Origin: Kiloniellaceae bacterium
Lineage (GTDB): Bacteria > Pseudomonadota > Alphaproteobacteria > Kiloniellales > J153
Direction of reading: 5' to 3'
Assembly (NCBI GenBank): GCA_021776095.1
Contig: JAJFGO010000003.1
Span: 1 to 64,000 of the forward strand
Length of the DNA stretch: 64,000 bases
The position numbers and the translations under genes were made by a program. Each line of letters opens with the position of its first letter. The stretch's first letter is position 1. This document shows positions 18,957 to 29,360 of the stretch, piece by piece. The notes below the pieces were generated by a model that was not told the origin of the DNA, did not search any database, and worked only from the letters and a program-made list of their open reading frames with translations.

Positions 18957-21404
18957 GTGACTAAAGCAATACCGGAACAAGCTCGCGTCGTGATTGTCGG
19001 CGGGGGCATCGTAGGCTGTTCGGTCGCCTACCACCTGACCAAGCTGGGCTGGCGTGATGTGGTACTGCTGGAACGAAAAAAGCTGACCAGCGGCACCACT
19101 TGGCATGCCGCCGGATTGGTGCGCGAGGTCTTGGGCAGCGTGACCACGACCCGCCTGGCGCAGCAGTCCATGCGCTTGTTCCAGACCTTGGAGGAGGAGA
19201 CCGGGCAAGCGACCGGCCTGAAGCAGAACGGCAGCATCGGCATCGCGGCCAACGAGGAGCGCTGGGAAGAGCACCGGCGTGCTGCCGGCCTGGCCAAGTA
19301 TCTGGGCGTCGAGGTTCACCTGCTGGGCCCATCGGATATCCTGGAACTTTATCCCCTCATGAACGTCGAGGACGTCATCGGCGGGATCTATTTCCCCAAG
19401 GACGGCCAGACCAACCCCGCCGATACGGCCATGGCCCTGGCTAAAGGCGCGCGCACGGGCGGCGCGCGGATCTTCGAGGATACCAAGGTCACCGGCGTTC
19501 TGACCGCCAAGGGTCGGGCCACCGGCGTCCGGACCGAGCAGGGCGATATAGCGGCCGAGGTGGTGGTCAATTGCGCCGGCATGTGGGGCCGCGAGCTTGG
19601 CCGCATGGCCGGTGTCAACGTGCCCCTGCACGGCTGCGAGCATTTCTATGTGGTGACCGAGCCCATGGCCGAGATGACGCCCGGCCTGCCGGTGCTGCGC
19701 GACATGGATGGTTGCGCCTATTACAAGGAGGACGCCGGCAAGCTTCTGATCGGGGCTTTCGAGCCGAATGCCAAGCCCTGGGGAATGGACGGCATTCCCG
19801 AGGATTTCTGCTTCGACGAGTTGCCCGAGGACATGGAGCATTTCATGCCCGTGCTCGAAGGCGCGATGCACCGGATACCGGCGCTCGAAACCGCCGGCAT
19901 CCGCACCTTCTTCAACGGGCCCGAAAGTTTCACCCCGGATGACCGTTACTACCTGGGAGAGGCGCCGGAGTTACGAAACTTCTATGTCGCAGCCGGCTTC
20001 AACTCGGTCGGGATCCAATCGTCCGGCGGGGCCGGCAAGGCGCTGGCCGAATGGATCGTCGAAGGTGCGCCGAGCATGGATCTTTCCGAGCTCGATATCC
20101 GGCGTGTGGAGCCCTTCCAGGGTAATAAGAAATACCTGGAGGTGCGCGCGGCTGAAGCCTTGGGCGTGCTCTATGCCATGCACTGGCCCTACCGTCAGTT
20201 CGAAAGCGGACGCGGTGTGCGCGAAACGCCCCTGCACGGGCGGCTCAAGGCGCACGGCGCCTGCTTCGGCGAGGTCGCCGGGTGGGAGCGGCCCAACTGG
20301 TTCGCCCCGGAAGGCGTCACGCCGGCCTACGAGTACAGCTTCAAGCGGCAGAACTGGTTCCCCTATGCCGCCGCCGAGCATATGGCGGTGCGCGAGGCCG
20401 TCGGCCTGTTCGATCAAAGCTCTTTCGCCAAGTTCATGGTTCAGGGCCCCGATGCGGAGGCGGTGCTGCAGCGGATCTGCGCCAACGACGTGGCAGTGGA
20501 GCCGGGCAAGATCGTCTACACTCAATGGCTCAATCCGCGCGGCGGGATCGAGGCCGATCTGACCGTGACCCGCCTGGCGGAGGACCGGTATTTTGTGGTG
20601 ACCGGCGCCGCCGTCGGTCCGCGCAACCTGGATTGGCTGCGCCGCAATACGCCCGAGGATGCGCGGGTGACGGTCACGGATGTGACCGGCGGTTACGCGG
20701 TCATGGGTATCATGGGTCCGAACAGCCGGGCCCTGCTGGCCGAGGTGACCGACGCCGATCTATCGAACGAGGCTTTTCCCTTTGGGACTTCGCAGGAGAT
20801 TGAAATCGGTTACGCCCTGGCCAGGGCCCTGCGCGTCACCTACGTCGGGGAGCTGGGTTGGGAAATCTATGTGCCGAGCGAATTCGCCGGCGGGGTGTTC
20901 GACTCCATCCTGGCCAAGGGCGCGGCCCATGGCCTCAAATTGGCCGGGATGCATGTGCTCGATTCCTGCCGGATCGAGAAGGCCTTTCGCCATTGGGGCC
21001 ACGATATCAGCGACGAGGATACGCCGGTCGAGGCCGGCCTGAGCTTTGCGTGCCGGCTGGACAAAAACGTGCCCTTTATCGGCCGCGACGCGGTCTTGCG
21101 CCAGAAGGAGCAGGGTGTCGGGAAACGCCTGGTCCAGTTCGCGCTGGAAGATCCGGAGCCGCTGCTCTACCACAACGAACCGATTTACCGCGACGGCAAG
21201 GTCGTGGGCTATCTGACCTCCGGCAACTACGGCCATGCGCTCGGCCGGGCCATCGGCCTGGGCTACGTGCGCGATGCGGGCGGTGTCGACGCTGAATTCA
21301 TCAAGGCCGGTCGCTATGAAATCGAGGTCGCCGGTGAGCGTTTTCCCGCGACCGCGAGCCTGCGGCCGATGTACGATCCAGCCTCGGCGCGGGTTAAGGT
21401 CTGA
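18957..21404 (+). CDS. FAD-dependent dimethylglycine/sarcosine dehydrogenase-like protein with GcvT domains
   Basis: An 815-residue fusion. An N-terminal FAD Rossmann motif VVIVGGGIVGCSVAYHL opens a DAO oxidoreductase domain (about 1-390), with TSGTTWHAAGLVR for FAD attachment. A linker and then GcvT aminomethyltransferase domains follow (about 430-815; FDQSSFAKFMVQGP and GDAVLR-like C-terminal segments). Such proteins demethylate dimethylglycine or sarcosine and pass the one-carbon unit to tetrahydrofolate. GGGAGG at 18942-18947 is only 3 bases from the first GTG (18951) but 9 from the second (18957), which is therefore chosen. The substrate is inferred from the family. Confidence 0.9.
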   Translation: MTKAIPEQARVVIVGGGIVGCSVAYHLTKLGWRDVVLLERKKLTSGTTWHAAGLVREVLGSVTTTRLAQQSMRLFQTLEEETGQATGLKQNGSIGIAANEERWEEHRRAAGLAKYLGVEVHLLGPSDILELYPLMNVEDVIGGIYFPKDGQTNPADTAMALAKGARTGGARIFEDTKVTGVLTAKGRATGVRTEQGDIAAEVVVNCAGMWGRELGRMAGVNVPLHGCEHFYVVTEPMAEMTPGLPVLRDMDGCAYYKEDAGKLLIGAFEPNAKPWGMDGIPEDFCFDELPEDMEHFMPVLEGAMHRIPALETAGIRTFFNGPESFTPDDRYYLGEAPELRNFYVAAGFNSVGIQSSGGAGKALAEWIVEGAPSMDLSELDIRRVEPFQGNKKYLEVRAAEALGVLYAMHWPYRQFESGRGVRETPLHGRLKAHGACFGEVAGWERPNWFAPEGVTPAYEYSFKRQNWFPYAAAEHMAVREAVGLFDQSSFAKFMVQGPDAEAVLQRICANDVAVEPGKIVYTQWLNPRGGIEADLTVTRLAEDRYFVVTGAAVGPRNLDWLRRNTPEDARVTVTDVTGGYAVMGIMGPNSRALLAEVTDADLSNEAFPFGTSQEIEIGYALARALRVTYVGELGWEIYVPSEFAGGVFDSILAKGAAHGLKLAGMHVLDSCRIEKAFRHWGHDISDEDTPVEAGLSFACRLDKNVPFIGRDAVLRQKEQGVGKRLVQFALEDPEPLLYHNEPIYRDGKVVGYLTSGNYGHALGRAIGLGYVRDAGGVDAEFIKAGRYEIEVAGERFPATASLRPMYDPASARVKV

Positions 21405-21458
21405 GCGGGTTCGGCAGGGCCACTTAAAGATCAACACACATTCTTCGGGAGCATGAAG

Positions 21459-22577
21459 ATGCTGGTAGGCGTTCCAAAGGAAATCAAGGTTCATGAATAT
21501 CGGGTCGGCCTGGTGCCGGCCTCGGTCCGCGAACTGGTTCATCATGGACACCAGGTGGTCGTGCAGAAGGATGCCGGGGTCGGAATCGGTTTCGAGGATA
21601 GCGATTACGAGGGGGCCGGGGCGCGGGTCGTGGGGAACGCCGACGAGGTCTTTGCCGTTGCGGACATGATCGTCAAGGTCAAGGAACCGCAGGAAAGCGA
21701 GTACGGCAAGCTGCGCGAGGGGCAGGTGCTGTTCACTTACCTGCATTTGGCACCCGACCTGCCGCAGACCAAGGGCCTGATGAATTCCGGCTGCACAGCG
21801 ATCGCCTACGAGACGGTCACGAACGCGCACGGCGGCCTGCCGCTCCTGGGCCCCATGAGCGAGGTCGCGGGCCGTATGTCGGTCCAGGTCGGCGCGCACT
21901 GCCTGGAGAAAGAACAAGGCGGATCGGGCATGTTGCTCGGCGGCGTGCCAGGGGTTGCTGCCGCCAAGGTCGTCATTATCGGCGGCGGCGTCTCCGGCAC
22001 CAACGCGGCACGCATGGCCATGGGCATGGAGGCGCACGTCACGGTCATCGACAAGAACGTCGACCGCCTCTACGCCCTGGACCTGCAATTCGGTCCCATG
22101 CTGAACACGATTTATTCTACTGTCGACGCGATTGAGTCCTATGTCACGGGCGCGGACTTGGTAATCGGCGCGGTCCTGGTGCCGGGCGCGGCGGCGCCCA
22201 AGCTGGTGACCCGCGACATGATGCGCCAGATGCGTCCCGGTTCGGTGTTCGTCGATATCGCGATCGATCAAGGCGGCTGCGCGGAAACCTCGCGTGGCAC
22301 CACCCACACGGACCCGACCTATATCGAGGAAGGTGTCGTGCATTACTGCGTCACCAACATGCCCGGTGCGGTCGCGCGAACCTCGACCTTCGCCCTAAAC
22401 AACGTGACCTTGCCGTTTACCCTGGCGCTGGCGAATAAGGGCCACAAGAAGGCCCTGGCGGACAATCCGCACCTGATGAATGGCCTGAACGTTGCCGGCG
22501 GCAAGGTCACATATGAGGCGGTCGCCGAAGCGCACGGTTTGGAATATATCGCGCCGGAGCGGGCCCTGGGCTTGTAA
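21459..22577 (+). CDS. ald: Alanine dehydrogenase
   Basis: A 372-residue enzyme starting [20 protein letters not shown], the hallmark of Ald. It continues with [14 protein letters not shown], the NAD-binding [22 protein letters not shown] and [16 protein letters not shown]. It oxidatively deaminates L-alanine to pyruvate and ammonia with NAD. An ATG six bases upstream is too close to the GGGAG ribosome site; the ATG at 21459 has proper spacing and the canonical N-terminus. It lies 54 bases after the dimethylglycine-dehydrogenase-like gene, probably in one operon. The pyruvate link to the aminotransferase at 24024 is noteworthy. Confidence 0.96.
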   Translation: MLVGVPKEIKVHEYRVGLVPASVRELVHHGHQVVVQKDAGVGIGFEDSDYEGAGARVVGNADEVFAVADMIVKVKEPQESEYGKLREGQVLFTYLHLAPDLPQTKGLMNSGCTAIAYETVTNAHGGLPLLGPMSEVAGRMSVQVGAHCLEKEQGGSGMLLGGVPGVAAAKVVIIGGGVSGTNAARMAMGMEAHVTVIDKNVDRLYALDLQFGPMLNTIYSTVDAIESYVTGADLVIGAVLVPGAAAPKLVTRDMMRQMRPGSVFVDIAIDQGGCAETSRGTTHTDPTYIEEGVVHYCVTNMPGAVARTSTFALNNVTLPFTLALANKGHKKALADNPHLMNGLNVAGGKVTYEAVAEAHGLEYIAPERALGL

Positions 22578-22606
22578 GCGCGGCGCCGCGGCCGGTAAAA
22601 TCAGCT

Positions 22607-23914
<1,308 letters not shown>

Positions 23915-24023
23915 GCGTACCAACGGGCTGGCCTTACGTAATTCGGCCAATTGGACCTAGGCCGGCGCCGGGTCGCGGGCGTATTCTAACACTAACTCAA
24001 ACCTGATAGGACTGGGCAAGGCC

Positions 24024-25343
24024 ATGTCGAACCTCACGAAAGTGCCGAATTCGCTCGAGCAGCATTGGATGCCGTTCACGGCCAATCGTCATTTTAAGGC
24101 CAATCCACGGCTCATCGTCGGCGCCAAAGGCATGTATTATACGACTCATAGGGGCGACCAGGTTCTGGACGGCTCGTCCGGGCTGTTCTGCGTCGCCGCT
24201 GGCCACGGCCGGCGCGAGATCGCCGAGGCCGTGCATGAGGCCTTGACCGAGCTCGACTATGCGCCTCCGTTCCAGTTCGGCCATCCGGTTCAGTTCGAAC
24301 TGTCGCGCCGGATCGCCGCGCTGACGCCGGGCGATCTCAACCACATATTTTATACCAACTCCGGTTCGGAATCCGTCGACACCGCGCTCAAGATCGCGTT
24401 GGCGTATCAGCGGGTGCGCGGCGAGGGTCAACGCCAGCGCCTAGTCGGGCGGGAACGCTCGTACCATGGGGTGAACTTCGGCGGCCTCTCGGTTGCCGGC
24501 ATGGTCAACAACAAGAAGGCTTTCGGCCTGGGCCTGCCCGGCGTGGTGCACATGCGCCACACTCATTTGCCGGAGCATACTTTCACCTTCGGCCAGCCGG
24601 AGACCGGAGCCGAGATCGCCAACGACTTGCAGCGGTTGGTTGATCTGCATGGCGCGGATTCAATTGCCGCCTGCATCGTGGAGCCAATCGCCGGTTCGAC
24701 CGGCGTCCTGGTGCCGCCGAAGGGCTATCTAAAGCGTCTGCGCGAGATCTGCGATCAACACCACATTGTGCTGATATTCGATGAGGTCATTACCGCGTTC
24801 GGCCGGACCGGTGAGCACTTCGGCTCCGACGCCTTTGGCGTGGTGCCGGACATCATCACCATGGCCAAGGCGCTGACCAACGGGGTCGTTCCCATGGGTG
24901 CGGTCGCGGTCAGCGATCGAATCTACGACACCGTCACCAATGCCGTGCCGGAAACAGCGGTCGAGCTGTTCCACGGCTACACCTACTCGGGTTGCCCGGT
25001 TGCCGCGGTCGCGGCCTTGGCGACCCGCGACATCTTCGCTCAAGAGCAGTTGGTCGAGCGCGCGGCCAAGATGACGCCCAAGTTCCTTGAGGGATTGTAC
25101 GCTTTCAAGGACCTGCCGGTGGTCACCGACATTCGCGGCTATGGGATGCTCGGTGCGATGGACTTGGCGCCCACGGAAGCGCCCGGCCTGCGCGGCCTGG
25201 CGGTCATGCAACAGCTTTACGATGCCGGCCTGATGGTCAAGCTGACCGGCGATAGCGTGCTAATTTCGCCGCCGCTGGTCAGCGAGGACAAGCACCTCGA
25301 CGAACTCTTCGGCAAGCTGCGTGAGGTCTTGAAGACCCAGTAA
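24024..25343 (+). CDS. Omega-amino acid:pyruvate aminotransferase (class III)
   Basis: A 439-residue PLP enzyme of fold type I, subgroup II. HWMPFTANRHFKANPRLIVGAKGMYYTT is the distinctive N-terminus of beta-alanine:pyruvate transaminases. NSGSESVDTALKIALAYQR, IVEPIAGSTGVLVPPKGYL and FDEVITAFGRTGE are cofactor sites, with the PLP lysine in TMAKALTNG. It moves amino groups from beta-alanine, GABA or diamine-derived omega-amino acids to pyruvate, giving alanine. With ald (alanine to pyruvate) it forms a plausible deamination cycle, and the polyamine importer lies just beyond the palindromic element. The exact substrate is inferred. Confidence 0.92.
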   Translation: MSNLTKVPNSLEQHWMPFTANRHFKANPRLIVGAKGMYYTTHRGDQVLDGSSGLFCVAAGHGRREIAEAVHEALTELDYAPPFQFGHPVQFELSRRIAALTPGDLNHIFYTNSGSESVDTALKIALAYQRVRGEGQRQRLVGRERSYHGVNFGGLSVAGMVNNKKAFGLGLPGVVHMRHTHLPEHTFTFGQPETGAEIANDLQRLVDLHGADSIAACIVEPIAGSTGVLVPPKGYLKRLREICDQHHIVLIFDEVITAFGRTGEHFGSDAFGVVPDIITMAKALTNGVVPMGAVAVSDRIYDTVTNAVPETAVELFHGYTYSGCPVAAVAALATRDIFAQEQLVERAAKMTPKFLEGLYAFKDLPVVTDIRGYGMLGAMDLAPTEAPGLRGLAVMQQLYDAGLMVKLTGDSVLISPPLVSEDKHLDELFGKLREVLKTQ

Positions 25344-25448
25344 GGTCCGAGCCTACCCTGTCTTCCGGTCTAGGGGCGCGCCGGTTTTTCGGCGCCTCCC
25401 TGGCTGGAGCGATGGGCCGGTGGGAGAGGGAAGCAGGGGGAGGCAAGA

Positions 25449-25832
25449 ATGTCCGTAACGGTTCACAGGATCACCCGTTACACAGTGCAGGTTCTGACCA
25501 AGAGAATGGGCGAGGAAGGGCATTCCCTCATCACGGTGCGACTGTACGACGACGACAACGTGAGCCGCGCGGTCGCGGTATTCGAGAAATACGAAGCTGG
25601 CGCCGAGTCGCCCAAGCCGACCGGTGACTACAAAGCGCAGAGCGCGACCGCCTATATGGATATCGCCCACTACAAGGGCTACATGGATATCCTGCGGGAG
25701 GAAAAGACGGTCTACCTGAAACTCGGCTGGAGCCAGCAGGGTAAGGTCAGAAGCCTGTCGCACCTTTCGATCGACACCAAGAAGGAAGTGATCGGCGACT
25801 ATTTCAAGGCGTCGTCCAAAGCCCGCGCATAA
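25449..25832 (+). CDS. Hypothetical protein, 127 residues
   Basis: A small soluble protein with a very strong ribosome site (GGGGGAGG, 25436-25443 region) ahead of the ATG. It has no signal peptide, membrane segment or recognisable motif. The middle is tyrosine-rich (YKAQSATAYMDIAHYKGYMDILREEKT is the region about 62-88) and the C-terminus is lysine-rich. Codon use resembles its neighbours, so it is very probably a real gene. It follows the aminotransferase by 105 bases and precedes the palindromic element. I do not recognise the family and assign no function. Confidence 0.8.
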   Translation: MSVTVHRITRYTVQVLTKRMGEEGHSLITVRLYDDDNVSRAVAVFEKYEAGAESPKPTGDYKAQSATAYMDIAHYKGYMDILREEKTVYLKLGWSQQGKVRSLSHLSIDTKKEVIGDYFKASSKARA

Positions 25833-25929
25833 GGCGCGGTATGGCCTCTCGCGGGGCCTGGCCCGTTGTTCTCCTGGAACTTAGCCGAACCTAACGCGCC
25901 GCCACTTCGCCGCTCTCCGAACGAATAAT

Positions 25930-26197
25930 CTAGAGCATGTTCCGATCATATCGCATCATTTGACCGGTTTTTCGGGTCTGCTGGCTAGGCGCGGCCCACG
26001 CCGCGGTCTGGCTGACCGCAAGTGGGCCGCAACGACGTCCAGCGGGCGCGAAAAGCCGGCCTCCGGTGGGCCAAATCAGCCCATCGGCGTCGTTACGAAA
26101 CTTGCCCGATGCCCCACATCGCGCGGCGTTCCGTGCCTAGCCGAGTGACCTGATTTGGCGCCATCAAATGGTGCGATATGATCGGAATATGCTCTAG
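25930..26197. repeat. 268-bp long-palindrome, MITE-like element
   Basis: The left end (25930-25962) and right end (26165-26197) are inverted copies matching at 31 of 33 positions, both beginning CTAGAGCAT. Complementarity continues inward in patches, for example GGCTAGGC near 25982 against its complement near 26140 and an AACGACG core, so the whole element could fold as one long hairpin. No transposase or coherent reading frame lies inside. It occupies the 380-bp space between the convergent ends of the small unknown gene and potC. No convincing target-site duplication is visible. Confidence 0.8.
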
Positions 26198-26213
26198 GTT
26201 CTCCAGAAAGCCC

Positions 26214-27119
26214 TTAGTTCGTCGCCGCAATCGGCTTGGCGCCCAGCGTCTTGTCGATCTTCTCGTCGGCCCGCATGGCCTCCTCGCGGGCAGCTTCTTC
26301 CCTGGCCATCTCACGCCGGCGCATGATCTCGTGGGTCACGGCGCCGATCAGGGTGATCATGACGATAATGACCGCCAGGGCGCTGAGGTCCGGTTGGGTG
26401 CCCATGCGCACCTTGCCGGCTAGCACGGTGGTCAGGGTGCTTTCTGCCTGGATCGTGAAGACCGTCGTGTTGTAGTTCTCGAACGAGGTCAGGAAGGCCA
26501 GTATCGCGGCCGAGAAGATTGCTGGGCGCAGGAATGGAATCAGGATTTTCCAGAATACCTGGACGTGGGTCGCGCCGAGATCCAGGGCCGCTTCCTCCTG
26601 GGTTCGGTCGAAGCGTTGCAGGCGGGCCATGAAGACCAGCATGCAATAGGCCGAAATGAAGGTCGATTGCCCGACCACCGATAGGAACATGCCGTTGTAG
26701 AAAATCGATTCGTACTCCGCCTCGGCCAGCACGCCGAGGCGATCCCAGAATACCAGGGTTGAAATCCCCAGGATGACGCCCGGGGTCAGGACCGGGGAGA
26801 CGACGATGACATAGTAGTAGGGGCGCAGGCGCTCGTAGATTTGTCCCATCATGACCGCGGCGGCCAGGCTGATCGGCACCGAAAGGCAGACCACGCCCAG
26901 CCCGATGATCAGGCTGTTGGTGATACCCTCGATCATCTGATCGTCTTGGGCGAGCTGCCCGAACCACTTCATTGTGAAGCCCTCCCAAGGGACCACCTGG
27001 GGGAAGGGGCTTTCGTTGAAGGCGGCGGCGCCCATCATGATCAGCGGGCCGAAAAGGTAACCGAAAAACAACAGGATGTAGAATCCCACCATGAAGCGCA
27101 TGACGTTGGAGGAGGTCAT
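26214..27119 (-). CDS. Polyamine ABC transporter permease (PotC/PotI type)
   Basis: A 301-residue inner-membrane permease with six hydrophobic segments. The EAA loop is QEEAALDLGATHVQVFWKILIPFLRPAI, typical of the binding-protein-dependent transport family. The C-terminal tail is charged (MAREEAAREEAMRADEKIDKT). The ATG at 27119 overlaps the potB stop as ATGA; longer upstream frame is a shadow of potB. It is the last gene of the leftward potDABC operon. Specificity for putrescine or spermidine is inferred from gene order and the binding protein. Confidence 0.92.
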   Translation of the reverse strand: MTSSNVMRFMVGFYILLFFGYLFGPLIMMGAAAFNESPFPQVVPWEGFTMKWFGQLAQDDQMIEGITNSLIIGLGVVCLSVPISLAAAVMMGQIYERLRPYYYVIVVSPVLTPGVILGISTLVFWDRLGVLAEAEYESIFYNGMFLSVVGQSTFISAYCMLVFMARLQRFDRTQEEAALDLGATHVQVFWKILIPFLRPAIFSAAILAFLTSFENYNTTVFTIQAESTLTTVLAGKVRMGTQPDLSALAVIIVMITLIGAVTHEIMRRREMAREEAAREEAMRADEKIDKTLGAKPIAATN

Positions 27120-28126
27120 TTCGCGATCTCCCCAAAGCGCACGTTGAAGACCCGCATGATCGTCATGACGAACACGATACAGGTCGCCAAAAGGACGAAG
27201 GCATAAGCCGAACCCTGCGGCCAGTTCAAACCGGTGAAGAACCATTGGTAGATGACCTGAGTGAACCAAAGGCTACTGGGCCCACCCAAAATCTGGGGTG
27301 CGGCCAGGGCGCCGGCCGACAGCATGAAGACCATGGTGCAGCCCGAAGCGATGCCCGGCTTGGCATGGGGCATGACGACCCGGAAATGAATCCGCCACCA
27401 TGGGCTGCCCAGGTCGCGCGCCGCCTCGACCTGATTGTGGTCCAGGCTCTCGATCGCATTGTACAGCGGGAAGATCATCAAGAGGATGTAGGCGTAGGTC
27501 AGGCCGGCATAGAGGCCGACGTCGGCGCGCAGAAAATCGACCCCCTGATCCGTAAACCCGAGGCCCATCAGAACCGAATTGATCACCCCGCTGGTGCCGA
27601 ACAGGATGCGGAAGGCAAACGCGCGCAGGATCTCGTTAACCCAGAAAGGTATGATCAGGCAGAGCACCAGTAGCCGGGCCTTTCCGCCGCGCGCGACCTG
27701 CGCCATGTAATAGGCGATCGGGTAGCAGATCGCGAGGTCGAACAGAGTCACACAGGCACTGGCCAAGATGGTCTTGAAGAAGACCTTAAGATGCAGCCAG
27801 TTGAACATCTCCTCGTCGCCCTCGCGGCCGAATAGGAGGTAGCGATAGTTGTCGAAGGTATGGGTATCGTTCGGCCCGCCGACCTGGTCGAACGGCAAAT
27901 TGTGCCGGAACGAAAAATCGACCATGTAAAGCTGTGGTAGGATGATCATGAAGACCGCCCAGCCCAGCACCGCCAGGATAAGATAGGCGGACAGCATAAC
28001 GCCGTTGCGCTGAACGAAGGTGATGCCGGTCACTGCGGCGGCGAAGGCCTCGGCCCGTTTCTCCACCAAGGGCTTGACGAGCAGCGCCAGCAGGACGGCC
28101 AAGAAAAGGACGATAAAATCACTCAT
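27116..28126 (-). CDS. Polyamine ABC transporter permease (PotB/PotH type)
   Basis: A 336-residue permease, longer than most because of an N-terminal extra membrane segment (FIVLFLAVLLALLVKPLVEKRAEAF). Six further segments follow and the EAA motif is VEAARDLGSPWWRIHFRVVMPHAKPGI. It pairs with the PotC-type permease to form the channel. The ATG overlaps the potA end by 8 bases, indicating translational coupling. Confidence 0.92.
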   Translation of the reverse strand: MSDFIVLFLAVLLALLVKPLVEKRAEAFAAAVTGITFVQRNGVMLSAYLILAVLGWAVFMIILPQLYMVDFSFRHNLPFDQVGGPNDTHTFDNYRYLLFGREGDEEMFNWLHLKVFFKTILASACVTLFDLAICYPIAYYMAQVARGGKARLLVLCLIIPFWVNEILRAFAFRILFGTSGVINSVLMGLGFTDQGVDFLRADVGLYAGLTYAYILLMIFPLYNAIESLDHNQVEAARDLGSPWWRIHFRVVMPHAKPGIASGCTMVFMLSAGALAAPQILGGPSSLWFTQVIYQWFFTGLNWPQGSAYAFVLLATCIVFVMTIMRVFNVRFGEIAK

Positions 28127-29210
28127 CGGCCAACTCGCCCATGGGCAGCATATTGGCCCGTTCAGGGTCGAAGGCCACGCGAATCGTATCGCCCACGTTC
28201 GGTATGGAATCCGCGCCGTCGTTGGTGACCGACAAACCGATCGGCTTTGGCCCTTCGCCGGCTAAGTAGATTTTTACGAAGTGGCCCTCGAATTCCTCGT
28301 TGACGACCGGGCTTTCTATGACGTTGCCGTCACCGGCCGCGCCATTGGTCAGCGACAAGGATTCCGGGCGGACGAAAAGAATCGCACGGTCGCCGGCGCG
28401 TAAACCCTGGCTGTTGCGGCCGCGCAAGGGGCCGAACTTGGTATCCATAACCGCGTGCTGGTCGTCGGCCTTGCTGACATGGCCGTGGAAGGGATTGTTC
28501 TCGCCCACGAAAGAGGCCACGAACGCCGTCGCCGGATTATTGTATATCTCGGATCCGTTGCCGACCTGTTGAATGATGCCTTGGCTCATCACCGCGATCC
28601 GGTCGGACATGGTCAGGGCCTCGCCCTGATCGTGGGTGATGTAAATGAAGGTAATACCGACTCGCTGCTGGATGGTGCGCAGTTCCGTGCGCATGTGTTG
28701 GCGTAGCTTCAAATCCAGGGCGGACAAGGGCTCGTCGAGTAACAGCACGTCGGGTTCGACCGCCAGGGCCCGGGCGATCGCGACGCGCTGACGCTGGCCG
28801 CCGGACAGGGCGGTGACCAGCTTGTCGGCCTGATCGGACAGCGCGATCAAGGCCAGCAACTCGTCGGCGCGTTTGCGCCGCTCGAATTTGCTGACCCCAC
28901 GCACTTCCAAGCCGAAGGCGATGTTGTCGGCCACCGTCATCAAGGGGAACAGGGCCAGATTCTGGAATATCAAGGCGGTCGGACGCCTGTTCGGCCCGAT
29001 GCCGCGCATATTACGCCCGCCGATCCGAACCTCGCCCTCGGTTGGATCCATAAAGCCCGAAACCGCTCGCAGAATAGTGGTCTTTCCGCAGCCCGACGGG
29101 CCTAGGAAGCTGAAGAATTCGCCGTCCTCGATCCGCAGATTCGCATCGTCGACCGCAGTGAAATCGCCAAATCTAATAGTGACGTGGTCAAGCTCGACGT
29201 CGGCGCTCAT
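28119..29210 (-). CDS. potA: Polyamine ABC transporter ATP-binding protein (PotA/PotG type)
   Basis: A 363-residue ATPase. Walker A is GPSGCGKTT (about residue 38), the Q-loop FQNLALFPLMT, the signature LSGGQRQRVAIARAL, Walker B LLLDEPLSALD and the H-loop ITHD. A C-terminal TOBE_2 regulatory domain spans about 240-363. It energises uptake through the two permeases. A good GGAG ribosome site precedes the ATG. It is separated from potD by 150 bases containing a stable hairpin. Confidence 0.93.
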   Translation of the reverse strand: MSADVELDHVTIRFGDFTAVDDANLRIEDGEFFSFLGPSGCGKTTILRAVSGFMDPTEGEVRIGGRNMRGIGPNRRPTALIFQNLALFPLMTVADNIAFGLEVRGVSKFERRKRADELLALIALSDQADKLVTALSGGQRQRVAIARALAVEPDVLLLDEPLSALDLKLRQHMRTELRTIQQRVGITFIYITHDQGEALTMSDRIAVMSQGIIQQVGNGSEIYNNPATAFVASFVGENNPFHGHVSKADDQHAVMDTKFGPLRGRNSQGLRAGDRAILFVRPESLSLTNGAAGDGNVIESPVVNEEFEGHFVKIYLAGEGPKPIGLSVTNDGADSIPNVGDTIRVAFDPERANMLPMGELADE

Positions 29211-29310
29211 GGTGTCTCCGCCCCCTGCGGTATCTGGTCCTGCCTCTTATGGGCATGGTTCTTTCGGCCGTGGCCTTAGTGTCGTGTCCTCCTACCCAGC
29301 GCCGGGCCGT

Positions 29311-29336
29311 CACCCCGCTCCGGATGGAGCGGGGTG
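29311..29336 (-). terminator. GC-rich hairpin between potD and potA
   Basis: CACCCCGCTCC (29311-29321) and GGAGCGGGGTG (29326-29336) pair perfectly over 11 bases with a GGAT loop. On the coding (minus) strand it lies about 25 bases past the potD stop. There is no following U-run, so it is more likely an RNA-stabilising or attenuating hairpin that keeps potD transcript in excess of the permease and ATPase message than a full terminator. Confidence 0.7.
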
Positions 29337-29360
29337 GGACCGCGGGCTGAAGACGCGCGC

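Noticed and set aside
20760-22343. 527-codon open frame on the minus strand across the dehydrogenase and ald
   Set aside because: Spans two well-supported genes on the other strand and shows no domain.
25930-26197. A protein-coding gene or intact insertion sequence in the palindromic element
   Set aside because: Only short frames are present with no transposase motif and no ribosome site.
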